From Rickettsiales bacterium (GTDB lineage Bacteria; Pseudomonadota; Alphaproteobacteria; G027485855): a DNA stretch of 64,000 bases. Below, piece after piece: positions 51,125-58,628 of this stretch (position 1 is the stretch's first letter; each line of letters opens with the position of its first letter). Location: the NCBI GenBank assembly GCA_027485855.1, contig JAIXQD010000008.1, positions 62,001 through 126,000 on the forward strand. Direction: 5' to 3'. A model generated the notes under the pieces. The model was not told the origin of the DNA and ran no database searches. It saw only the letters and a list, made by a program, of their open reading frames with translations. A program made the translations under genes and the position numbers.

Positions 51125-52154
51125 CGTCGCTATATTTTTTCAAGCTGGGTTTCTGATTAAGATATTTTTTGTTATCTTCTTTGTGTGTAAATTTTTCTGG
51201 CTCTAATTTTGTGTTTTGCGAGCTGTCGCCATAGTCAAAATCAGCCAGCTTTTTAACCAGCGCGTCAAAAGTGGGGTTTGATAAATTAACCCAAAAAGAC
51301 AGGCCACTTTTATTAACGCCCACATTGGCGTCACTGGCAATGATGTCGATGGGAAGCTGTATTTCAGAATCACTTAGCCCCCTAAACAGAATAATTGACT
51401 GCCCCGATTTTTCTATAAGCGTAATTTTGGCAATGCGTGTGCCAGACATAAAATGTATAGCGCCGTTTTCTATCAGGGCAGTTTGCTGAAGAGCTTTGGG
51501 CAGTTTCTTAAATATTTGCCTTAGTATCATGTTGTCCACAGTTACGTTATCTGCATTAACATTAAAAGCATTAGTAATTTCATTTTTTGCCTGCGGCATT
51601 GCGCTTGCGGGCTTGTTTTTTGTGTCCTGCGCGTCTATTGGCCGTGGTGTTTCAGTGAGCGTAATATTGGCAAGGTGTTTTACCAGAGGGTAAAAATTCT
51701 CATTCGACCAATCAACCCAGCAGGACAGACCGCTTACGCCAGCATCAGCCGCGTCGGCAGTTATACTATGCGAAACATTATGCGGCAAAGCCATGCCACG
51801 GGTAAAAATAACAATGGTGCGGCCAAATTTCTGGGTCAGGCTAATTTTAGTAATCGGCGAAGCGTCGCCGCCAAGGTGAATGGCATTGTCGCGTAACACC
51901 GCTGTTTTTTGAATTGCTGGTGGCAGGGCTTGCAGTAAAAAGTTTAAAATTTCAGCGCTGCTATCTTGCGGCGCTGCGGGGGCAATTTGCACATCTGGCG
52001 GCAGCAATAGCATTTTTTCTGGCTTTGCTTTGGCCGCAAGGCCGCCAGTAGCTGGCCCAGTAGCCTGCCCAAGCACGGCCGATGCACGGCGCGCATTTCT
52101 TATGGCCAAAAGATTTGGCCCCAAAAGAGCTAAATTATCATCGGTGCTACCCAT
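51111..52154 (-). CDS. Unknown protein with an internal duplication
   Basis: 347 residues from ATG 52154 (MGSTDDN); ATG 52172 is an alternative adding six residues. An N-terminal helix (IRNARRASAVLGQ) and EKMLLLPPDVQ precede two copies of a domain of about 100 residues (about 68-166 and 208-307). Both read I/LL-x-x-hydrophobic-x-x-LP-x-A-I/L-QQ/K-TA, an NAIH/GAIH turn, ITKISLTQKFGRTIVIF / IAKITLIEKSGQSIILF, then GLSCWVDWSN / GLSFWVNLSN and LVKHLANI / LVKKLADF. Thr/Pro-rich linker between; Lys-rich tail. No signal peptide, no known family. Confidence 0.75.
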   Translation of the reverse strand: MGSTDDNLALLGPNLLAIRNARRASAVLGQATGPATGGLAAKAKPEKMLLLPPDVQIAPAAPQDSSAEILNFLLQALPPAIQKTAVLRDNAIHLGGDASPITKISLTQKFGRTIVIFTRGMALPHNVSHSITADAADAGVSGLSCWVDWSNENFYPLVKHLANITLTETPRPIDAQDTKNKPASAMPQAKNEITNAFNVNADNVTVDNMILRQIFKKLPKALQQTALIENGAIHFMSGTRIAKITLIEKSGQSIILFRGLSDSEIQLPIDIIASDANVGVNKSGLSFWVNLSNPTFDALVKKLADFDYGDSSQNTKLEPEKFTHKEDNKKYLNQKPSLKKYSDVAYV

Positions 52155-52199
52155 GAAACCAGAATAGCACAAAACAATACTTTCACCGCCAATATGGGG

Positions 52200-52973
52200 T
52201 TATTCCGTAGTTTCTGGTGTCAAATTAGCGGCCAGATTGGGTGCCAGATTGGCGCTGGCTTGGTATTTTTCTAGGGCGCGCATCATAAGTTGCGGCAAAT
52301 CCTGATGTTGATGCGGCATGGCAGGCGGTTGGTTGCCCTGGCTCAACACAAAGGATTTATGTGTGCCAGCAGGGTTCAGCGGGAAGAACTTTTCATTGCC
52401 GCTATGGTTCAGCGTAAGGCCGGTTGTGGCGCCTTCGGCTGGCTTTGTTTCTTTTGGTGTTGGGGCGAGAGGCGGCGCCTCGGCCTTGGCCTGCTGCTTG
52501 GCCTGTTGTTCTTTAGGTGCGGGCACAACCACGCTTGGGGCGTCTTCGGCTGCGGCCAATAATGTTTCGCGCGATTGGTCGGGTGATTGTTGCGGTGTTT
52601 TGTCCTTGCCGGTAACGGCGGCAATTAGTGTTTCTTCTGGGGTGCTGCCTGTGGCGTCTTTTACGGCTTGCCCAGCAAGGGCCAGCACTAAACCCACCAC
52701 GCCACCAAATAACCCGCCGCCCGCCACTTGTGCTGCGGGCTTAATTGTGTCGCCGGTAATCTCGCGGTAAATATTGCCAATAATCGGAATATTTTGCAGC
52801 GGGTTTATCACATCAAGAAAATCGTAAAAGCTAAACTCGTCATCGGCGGGGTTTTTGCTGGCGCCACCATTCGCTTCGGCGCTATGAGCCCCGATATTAG
52901 CCAGCTGTGGCACGCGGCTATTTCGTTCTAGCCGATGCGCATAGCCAAAAGATGACAATTCAGTAGCCTGCAT
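52200..52973 (-). CDS. Conserved hypothetical protein with Gly-rich hydrophobic core
   Basis: 257 residues from ATG 52973 (MQATELSSFGYAHR). In-frame ATGs at 52994 and 53015 exist, the latter sharing a CATG with the divergent regulator's start. Residues about 50-100 contain FLDVINPLQNIPIIGNIYREITGDTIKPAAQ in sequence and then GGGLFGGVVGLVLALAG, a segment I have seen in alphaproteobacterial hypotheticals but cannot name. The remainder is a disordered Pro/Lys/Glu-rich region and a helix (LPQLMMRALEKYQ) with a short NLAPNLAANL duplication at the end. It is first gene of the four-gene leftward cluster. Confidence 0.65.
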   Translation of the reverse strand: MQATELSSFGYAHRLERNSRVPQLANIGAHSAEANGGASKNPADDEFSFYDFLDVINPLQNIPIIGNIYREITGDTIKPAAQVAGGGLFGGVVGLVLALAGQAVKDATGSTPEETLIAAVTGKDKTPQQSPDQSRETLLAAAEDAPSVVVPAPKEQQAKQQAKAEAPPLAPTPKETKPAEGATTGLTLNHSGNEKFFPLNPAGTHKSFVLSQGNQPPAMPHQHQDLPQLMMRALEKYQASANLAPNLAANLTPETTE

Positions 52974-53013
52974 GATAGAGTGGTGCCCTTCCATCACCAC
53001 TACTGCAAGCGCC

Positions 53014-53595
53014 ATGCCAGTTTACCTTGATCTTCAGCAGCCCGCCTTGGCGCAAGCCATAAAAGAGCTTTTGCCTCAAGCGGGCTTGGGCGCGGCGCCC
53101 TTATCTTCGGCCAAGTTGGCCATTATTGATGATGAAAGCACCCGCCCCAAGCTATTGGCCGAGGGCTATGCCGGCATTATCTGGCGTATCGGCGAAGATG
53201 CCGAGGCCGATATTTATCTGCCCCTCTCTGCGCCTGAGTTTTTGTGGCGGCTGCAAAGCGCGATACGCAGCGCCCGCCCGCCCTTGCGTTTGGGCCCGTG
53301 GTTGGTGATATGGCAAGAGCGAAAGCTACAGCAAAAATCTTTGGCGCCCGACCAAGAGCGCCGCCTTACTGAAAAAGAAATAGATATTTTGGCCGCACTG
53401 GCCGCCGCCCCAAAAGGGCTTACCAGAGAGGCGCTTCTGGCCGATGTTTGGGGCTATAAGGCCGAGCTTGAAACACATACGCTCGAAACAAATATCTATC
53501 GCCTGCGGCAAAAGCTAGAGCAAAACCCCAGCGCGCCGCAATGGCTGCTTACCACCGAGCAAGGCTATTGTCTAAACCTCCAAGAGGAAAAATAA
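53014..53595 (+). CDS. OmpR-type winged-helix regulator with degenerate receiver
   Basis: 193 residues from ATG 53014 (MPVYLDLQQ). Residues 1-90 look like a receiver remnant: a beta strand KLAIIDDES and a fold-like pattern, but no phospho-Asp followed by the usual MPxxxG and no conserved Lys. Residues about 105-190 are an OmpR/PhoB winged helix: RRLTEKEIDILAALAAAPKG, TREALLADVWGY, and the recognition helix HTLETNIYRLRQKLE ending with the LLTTEQGYCL wing. It is therefore an orphan, phosphorylation-independent DNA binder. Its stop overlaps the MepK-like gene (TAATG), and it is divergent from the unknown four-gene cluster. Confidence 0.85.
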   Translation: MPVYLDLQQPALAQAIKELLPQAGLGAAPLSSAKLAIIDDESTRPKLLAEGYAGIIWRIGEDAEADIYLPLSAPEFLWRLQSAIRSARPPLRLGPWLVIWQERKLQQKSLAPDQERRLTEKEIDILAALAAAPKGLTREALLADVWGYKAELETHTLETNIYRLRQKLEQNPSAPQWLLTTEQGYCLNLQEEK

Positions 53596-54152
53596 TGCGG
53601 ATATTTTTAGCGCTCTTGCTGGTTTTTACCTTGGCGGGTTGTTCTGGCTTTTGGGGCGGTGGGTCGGCACAAAACCGCTTTAAGCTGCCCGAGGGCGATC
53701 GGTATATTGTGCTGCAACATAAGCCCAGCGGCGAGCGTGTGGCGGTGACCTATTTTAGCAATAACCGTTACGACAGCTCGGCCTTGCGTAAATTAAACCA
53801 TTTGATGCGTGACCGTAAAACCGGTCAGGTTGCCACTATCGACCCCGTTTTGTTTGATTTTATGGTGGCCGTGCGCAACAGGTTGATTTTGCCGCAAACG
53901 CAAACTATTGAAATTACCTCGGGCTATCGCAGCCAATCGACAAATAATGCGTTGCGCGAGCAGGGCATTCAGGCTGCCCGCGGCAGTTTGCACCTAGAGG
54001 GGCGCGCGGCCGATTTGCGCTTTACCGGCATCAGCAACAAGGCCGTGGCCGAGGTAGCCAAAACCATTTACGCCGGCGGGGTTGCTTGGTATGCAAGCTC
54101 AAACCATGTGCATTTGGATACGGGTCCGGCACGCAGCTGGCAAGCAAGATAA
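53595..54152 (+). CDS. DUF882 / MepK-like peptidoglycan endopeptidase lipoprotein
   Basis: 185 residues. ATG 53595 shares its A with the upstream TAA stop. Signal and lipobox: LLLVFTLAGC (Cys about 18). The M15-type domain has the zinc ligands His and Asp in SLHLEGRAADLRF and His in SNHVHLDTG, plus TSGYRSQSTNNALREQG upstream, as in MepK/YcbK. Such enzymes cut L,D cross-links in peptidoglycan. Its position, coupled to the regulator and 49 bp before the eight-gene array, may be fortuitous or indicate export-related wall remodelling. Confidence 0.88.
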   Translation: MRIFLALLLVFTLAGCSGFWGGGSAQNRFKLPEGDRYIVLQHKPSGERVAVTYFSNNRYDSSALRKLNHLMRDRKTGQVATIDPVLFDFMVAVRNRLILPQTQTIEITSGYRSQSTNNALREQGIQAARGSLHLEGRAADLRFTGISNKAVAEVAKTIYAGGVAWYASSNHVHLDTGPARSWQAR

Positions 54153-54201
54153 TTTCGCAATCTTCTTGGCCCAATTTTACTGGTAAGAAGGCTTGATTTT
54201 G

Positions 54202-54894
54202 ATGGCGGAAGCGTTTTATGCTACCGCCGTTATGAATAGCTTTCCCGCACTTTCAACCGACACAGTTAAGGCCATCGCCGAGCTTGAGGCTCGCTATGTT
54301 GCCGAGCGCCGCGCCTTGGAGCGCCAATATTTGGCGCCCGTTGTTGCTGTGCTGGAAGAAACGCTTGGCAAGGCTCTAGGCTATCGACTGCCGCGTAGTT
54401 CAGACAATCAGCTACTGGCTTTTGTTGATAAAGATGATTTGCCGCATGATGGCCTTCATATTTGGCTGCGCGTTAATGGCGAGCGCAGTTTTAAGCCACT
54501 CGCGATTATTTACCGGCTGCAAAGCCAGCTTGTTTGTCTGACGGTTTCGGGCGGAGACGCGCTGGATGTTTTTTACCATCGGCCGATTGATCTTGCCGCT
54601 ATCGGCTCGGCCGATCCGCTACAAAATTTGGCGCAATATTTATTGGCGCTGGCCGAGCAGCAGCAACAAACCGCGCTTTTAACAGCAGGCACAGCTAAAA
54701 ATGCACAAAACGCATTTCGCAATATGCTGTTGCTGCCGCCGCCGCCAGCGCAGCAGCAAGCCGCAATAGCATTGTTAGAAAAAATTGGCGCCGTCAGCGA
54801 TGGCACGCCCAGTGCAGAAATTGCCGCACAAAATGCTGCGCGCGCCAATGCACAGCGCATTGCGCGCCTTATGCAACCAAGGCCGCCCGCATGA
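54202..54894 (+). CDS. Tandem-array protein A, unknown family
   Basis: 230 residues from ATG 54202 (AAGAAGG 10 bp upstream); a TTG at 54193 or ATG at 54232 are alternatives. It is the first of eight packed genes. Layout: a helix of about 35 residues (AELEARYVAERRALERQYLA), an alpha/beta middle (LHIWLRVNGERSFKPLAIIY), a helix DPLQNLAQYLLALAEQQQQ, then NMLLLPPPP (LLLPP at 176-180), an Ala/Gln-rich region and the C-terminal motif NAQRIARLMQPR. No signal peptide or membrane segment. Its stop overlaps the next start (ATGA). Function unknown. Confidence 0.7.
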   Translation: MAEAFYATAVMNSFPALSTDTVKAIAELEARYVAERRALERQYLAPVVAVLEETLGKALGYRLPRSSDNQLLAFVDKDDLPHDGLHIWLRVNGERSFKPLAIIYRLQSQLVCLTVSGGDALDVFYHRPIDLAAIGSADPLQNLAQYLLALAEQQQQTALLTAGTAKNAQNAFRNMLLLPPPPAQQQAAIALLEKIGAVSDGTPSAEIAAQNAARANAQRIARLMQPRPPA

Positions 54895-55541
54895 GTGCGA
54901 TAAACGAAAAACTTATAGCCATGCAAACGCCGCTGCGCCTTATGCGCGAGCAGCAACATAGCCGTGCGCAAATGCTGGCAGAAATTATTGTGCCGCTATA
55001 TAGGCAAAGCTTTGCCGAGGTAAAGCATGACCATGTTTTTGTGCCCTATTTATTGCCCGAAAATGACCGCGCACAAATTATCTTTGGTCACGCCGATGAA
55101 AAGAGCCGCGGCGCCGTGCAAGTGGCACTTGAGATTGACCCTGCCGATAAATTAGTGCTGTGGACCGAGGGCGAGCCACATAAATTAGATTTACCGCTGC
55201 CCGACAACACTGTGCCCGCATCTTTTAAACAACAGCTGGCCAGAGTTTCGGTGTGGCTTTTGCTGCTGCGCGATGATTTTAACGGCAGTCGCCCCCCCAC
55301 CACGATTGCGGCCTATTTGGCCCGCCGCGCGATGATACGCAGCATCACCGATTTGCCTTGGCCGGTGCCAATTACTATGCGCATGTTGGCTAATCATTAT
55401 GTCAGCCAGCTTGATGGCGTGCCCACTATTGGCATTACGACCAACCAAACTTGCGAGAATGCCAAAAAAACCGCCGCACTCATGCGCCGCACGTCTAAGG
55501 CAAATCCGCCAGCGCAGCATCAGGGGCCCGCACCAAAATGA
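54891..55541 (+). CDS. Tandem-array protein B, unknown family
   Basis: A 216-residue soluble protein. The N-terminal helical part (LRLMREQQHSRAQMLAEIIV, then PLYRQSF) matches the RQEL-x-x-TVLPLW-type segment of proteins D and E. The central strands (AVQVALEIDPADKLVLWTEG) precede a helix KQQLARVSVWLLLLRDDF aligned with the VALxxLLLQ helix of D-F. The C-terminus has KKTAALMRRTSK and a Pro/Gln tail. It overlaps both neighbours by 4 bp. No known domain. Confidence 0.7.
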   Translation: MSAINEKLIAMQTPLRLMREQQHSRAQMLAEIIVPLYRQSFAEVKHDHVFVPYLLPENDRAQIIFGHADEKSRGAVQVALEIDPADKLVLWTEGEPHKLDLPLPDNTVPASFKQQLARVSVWLLLLRDDFNGSRPPTTIAAYLARRAMIRSITDLPWPVPITMRMLANHYVSQLDGVPTIGITTNQTCENAKKTAALMRRTSKANPPAQHQGPAPK

Positions 55542-56107
55542 ATTATGGTTTTGAACTGAATCACTTTGACCGTGCCAGCCGGCTGCAATTTTTGGGGCGT
55601 GTCTCACAAATTTGGCAGGCCGCCGCGCGTGAGGCAAAATTACCGCTACAGGTTTTTATTGGCGTTGAGGATAGGGCCGATACGGTTTTTGCTTATTTTC
55701 GCGGTGTGCAAAATAACGAAAAATTTCAGCTGATGCGCCTTAAGTTGCTTACAGACAGCGCCGCGCCGCAATTTAGCCTTTTGGTTTGGAGTCGGCAGGG
55801 GCAGTTAAAAGAAATAGCATTTAACGATGTAGCCGGCGCGGTTTCGGCCACAGCCGAAATCTGGTTGCAGGTGGCGCGTCAGCCGCCCGCCGCACTTAAC
55901 CCCGTTGTGCCAAGCCAGCCGCGTGGCGAGTTTTACCAGGCCGCTACACAAAAACCGGCGGCAAGTGACATAACCAAAAAAGCGCAAGCCATTGTGCTTG
56001 ATATTTTTACCGAGGCCGCCTTGCCCGCCGATAATGCCCAACAGCTGAGCCGCGAAAATTTAGCGCGCGTGCGGCGGCTTTTGCTGCGCCCAAAAGCAGA
56101 AATGTAG
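55538..56107 (+). CDS. Tandem-array protein C, unknown family
   Basis: The shortest member (189 residues). It lacks the long N-terminal coiled helix, starting MNYGFELNHFDRASRLQFLG, and has a clear beta-rich middle (LPLQVFIGVEDRADTVFAYF; QFSLLVWSRQGQLKEIAF) and a helix VSATAEIWLQVARQ. The C-terminus has NLARVRRLLLRPK, a variant of the LMR motif with LLLR. It is the one junction in the array with a gap (10 bp) before the next gene. No known domain. Confidence 0.65.
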   Translation: MNYGFELNHFDRASRLQFLGRVSQIWQAAAREAKLPLQVFIGVEDRADTVFAYFRGVQNNEKFQLMRLKLLTDSAAPQFSLLVWSRQGQLKEIAFNDVAGAVSATAEIWLQVARQPPAALNPVVPSQPRGEFYQAATQKPAASDITKKAQAIVLDIFTEAALPADNAQQLSRENLARVRRLLLRPKAEM

Positions 56108-56117
56108 GACGGCATAA

Positions 56118-56765
56118 ATGCAAGATAGTCGCAAAGAGTTTTATGATAAGTTGCAAAAACAGCAAGACGCTGGGCTTGAGGCCTATTTGCAGCAATCACA
56201 TGCACTCTCATATCAAATCACAGAATTGCTCGTGCCAATTTTTAATGAGATATTTAACCCTAAATCTAAATTTTGTTTTTTTGAGAAACAAGGACGCTTA
56301 AAAGAACTGTCGGTTATGCGTTATTCTGACGACGGCAAATTTGAGCGTATATTTGATGTTCATTTTAGCTTTGCTCTTATTCCGAGTTTTAGGTTTAATT
56401 TTTACCGCGCCCTCGATGTTTATGACTGTAGTCTTAATCTATCAACGGCGCTGGGCACTAACGCCAATAGTATAAACCAACAAATAGAGTGCATTACTGT
56501 GGCGCTGCTTTTGCTGCAAGAGAAAGCCATAACAAGCCCCAATGCGCAAGAATTGCGCGCCGCCATGCCGGGCATACTGGCGGATGCCAGACAATATATT
56601 AATGGCACAAAACCGCCCGATGAATTGCTACAAAAAGCCAAAGAGATTCTGGCCAAAACGGCCACGCCCGCAGTGCCGCCCGATGCCGCGGCTGTTTCGG
56701 CAAGTGCCAGCAACCGCGCCAATATAAAAAAGCTGATGCGCCAACAAAATTTACACGCACCATGA
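56118..56765 (+). CDS. Tandem-array protein D, unknown family
   Basis: 215 residues. N-terminal helix (YDKLQKQQDAGLEAYLQQSH), then ITELLVPIFNEIF (compare E: LLATVLPLWRHYF), a beta-rich middle with aromatic strands (FDVHFSFALIPSFRFNFYRA), the helix INQQIECITVALLLLQEKA, an Ala-rich linker and NRANIKKLMRQQ. The first half of the gene is noticeably more AT-rich than its neighbours (AAATCTAAATTTTGTTTT-type codons), suggesting a different history. Its stop overlaps the next start (ATGA). No known domain. Confidence 0.7.
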   Translation: MQDSRKEFYDKLQKQQDAGLEAYLQQSHALSYQITELLVPIFNEIFNPKSKFCFFEKQGRLKELSVMRYSDDGKFERIFDVHFSFALIPSFRFNFYRALDVYDCSLNLSTALGTNANSINQQIECITVALLLLQEKAITSPNAQELRAAMPGILADARQYINGTKPPDELLQKAKEILAKTATPAVPPDAAAVSASASNRANIKKLMRQQNLHAP

Positions 56766-57394
56766 ATAACCCCGCCCCCAATAGTTTTGACGCGCTGCAT
56801 AAAAAACTCAGCGAGCAACAAGAGTCCGCGCGCCAAGAATGGTTGCTGGCCGAATATAATATAAGGCAAGAGCTTTTAGCCACCGTGCTGCCCTTGTGGC
56901 GGCATTATTTCCCCACCAAGGCGCTGGCAGAAATGCATATGGGTAAATCGCCCGATGCGCGGCTTATTATAAGAGCGGCCTATGACGATGCCGAAGCGCC
57001 GCTATTCTCAATCTCGTTATGCAGTAATTTGCATTTTACCATCACCCTTTATGCCGATGGCCGCCTGCGTAATTCATCGGCGCAATATCTTTTGGCGGGC
57101 GCCAATAATGGCCGCACCAGCACCACCGAGCAGCTGGTGGTGCTGGCGTTGTTTTTTGAGCAATTACAAAAGAAGCTCAGCACCGCGCCCGATTATATCA
57201 ACCTGCATGCTTTGGCCGAAAAAACCCTGCGCGAGGCACGCGGCATTGACCCGCTTTTTCCACGCAACGTGCAAGATGTTTTGGCCGCAGAAAAACTGGT
57301 TGCAAGCTTGGCCATTGCCGCACCACCACAAAAAGCCCACGATAATTTGCGTGCCGCTAAAAAACTAATGCGGCAAAAAACGGCCACGCCATGA
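56762..57394 (+). CDS. Tandem-array protein E, unknown family
   Basis: 210 residues. N-terminal helix (FDALHKKLSEQQESARQEWL), LLATVLPLWRHYFPTK, a middle with strands RLIIRAAYDDAEAPLFSISL and LHFTITLYADGRL, then TSTTEQLVVLALFFEQLQKK, the clearest match to F (TTTEQLQTVALFFLLLQQR). A helical region leads to NLRAAKKLMRQKTATP. Its start and stop overlap the neighbours by 4 bp. The E/F similarity shows most directly that the array arose by duplication. No known domain. Confidence 0.72.
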   Translation: MNNPAPNSFDALHKKLSEQQESARQEWLLAEYNIRQELLATVLPLWRHYFPTKALAEMHMGKSPDARLIIRAAYDDAEAPLFSISLCSNLHFTITLYADGRLRNSSAQYLLAGANNGRTSTTEQLVVLALFFEQLQKKLSTAPDYINLHALAEKTLREARGIDPLFPRNVQDVLAAEKLVASLAIAAPPQKAHDNLRAAKKLMRQKTATP

Positions 57395-58038
57395 GCTATT
57401 TTGAAGATTTAGAAAAAACCATTAGGCTCCAGCGCGAGGCGCGCCAAGCCCGCAACCAAGAGCTTTACCGGCAAGAGCAGCAACAGCTTTTGCAACCAGC
57501 CCTGCAAGTAGCAACCGAGCTTATGGCGCCTTTGACCGATAGTTTTAGTTTGTCGCACGCGGGTCAAAGCGGCAGCTTTTGTTATTATACCGCGCTGAAG
57601 TTGCCCGGCGCTCAACGCATGTTTGAGGTGAATATTTTGCATGGCTTTGATTATGGCGTGCTTGTGCAAAATGATTATGGCTTTACCAACACCGTCCTTG
57701 CGCTTGATTTACAAAATCGTGTGCAAACCACAACCGAGCAATTGCAAACCGTGGCACTGTTTTTTTTGTTGCTCCAGCAGCGTCATAAAAACATGCCACC
57801 CGCCGCGCAAAGCAGCCTCACTCCATGGCGTGAGGCCATACAGCAAAGTTTAAATTGTGCCCGCAATAGCCCAACCCTGCCGTCCGCGCCCGAACTGCTG
57901 CGCTTGCAAGCCGCACAAATAATCGACCGTCTGGCACAAAGCGCCGTTGCAACCGAAAATGCCGTTGCCGCCGAGCGCAGCCGCAAAAATGGCCAAGCGC
58001 TGCAAAGCCTGATGCGCACACAAAAACCGGAACCCTGA
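57391..58038 (+). CDS. Tandem-array protein F, unknown family
   Basis: 215 residues. The longest N-terminal coiled helix of the set (LEKTIRLQREARQARNQELY, continuing RQEQQQLLQPALQVATELMA), then a middle with GSFCYYTALKL and MFEVNILHGFDYGVLVQNDY, the helix TTTEQLQTVALFFLLLQQRH and a C-terminal NGQALQSLMRTQKPEP. The last base of its stop is the first of gene G's start (TGATG). No signal or membrane segment. Related most closely to E. Confidence 0.72.
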   Translation: MSYFEDLEKTIRLQREARQARNQELYRQEQQQLLQPALQVATELMAPLTDSFSLSHAGQSGSFCYYTALKLPGAQRMFEVNILHGFDYGVLVQNDYGFTNTVLALDLQNRVQTTTEQLQTVALFFLLLQQRHKNMPPAAQSSLTPWREAIQQSLNCARNSPTLPSAPELLRLQAAQIIDRLAQSAVATENAVAAERSRKNGQALQSLMRTQKPEP

Positions 58039-58628
58039 TGATGAGCGATACAAATAAAGCAAAAACCGCAACCGAGCTTTGGCCGCTTTTTATCGATGTG
58101 TCGTGTCATGGCGTTGGTTTTGGCAGTTATTTTTGGCATGTTACCTCCCCCAATGATGGTTTAACCGACCGGCTTATGGCGATGGTTGACCGGCAGCAAA
58201 ATATTCATGCTGCGGCGCTCTATGTGCACACGGATGGCAGCATTGCTTTGGGGGTTGCCAAGCTTGAGGGCACTTCACAGGCCACAACATCACAGGCGCA
58301 GTTTTTCACCTTGGGCCATGTGGATGACCTTGAGCAGGTGCAAGAAAAAATGGTGCTTATTTTTGTCCGCGCCAGCGAGACCTACGCCCCACATAAAAAT
58401 TACGAACTGGGCTTATTTACCAATGCGGTGCGCGCTGCGGCCACAGAAATTTTATCGCTCTGGCCGCGCATAGACCATTTGCAAGCCTTTACCGAGGCGC
58501 AAAAATTTATAACCATACCCAGCCGTGCGCCCGACCCCGCACAGCTTGCCGCACCATTGGTGCAAACAAACCAGCGCCGCATACAAGCACTGATGCGCCG
58601 CAAGCACGGGAAGCCCAAAAATGACTAA
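58038..58628 (+). CDS. Tandem-array protein G, unknown family
   Basis: 196 residues; ATG 58038 or 58041 can start. It departs from A-F in the N-terminal two thirds: no coiled start, and a His/Trp-containing alpha/beta segment (IDVSCHGVGFGSYFWHVTSP, AAALYVHTDGSIALGVAKLE, FTLGHVDDLEQVQEKMVLIF). The C-terminal NQRRIQALMRRKHG carries the array motif almost ideally. It could be a different domain with the same tail. Overlaps H by 8 bp. Confidence 0.68.
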   Translation: MMSDTNKAKTATELWPLFIDVSCHGVGFGSYFWHVTSPNDGLTDRLMAMVDRQQNIHAAALYVHTDGSIALGVAKLEGTSQATTSQAQFFTLGHVDDLEQVQEKMVLIFVRASETYAPHKNYELGLFTNAVRAAATEILSLWPRIDHLQAFTEAQKFITIPSRAPDPAQLAAPLVQTNQRRIQALMRRKHGKPKND

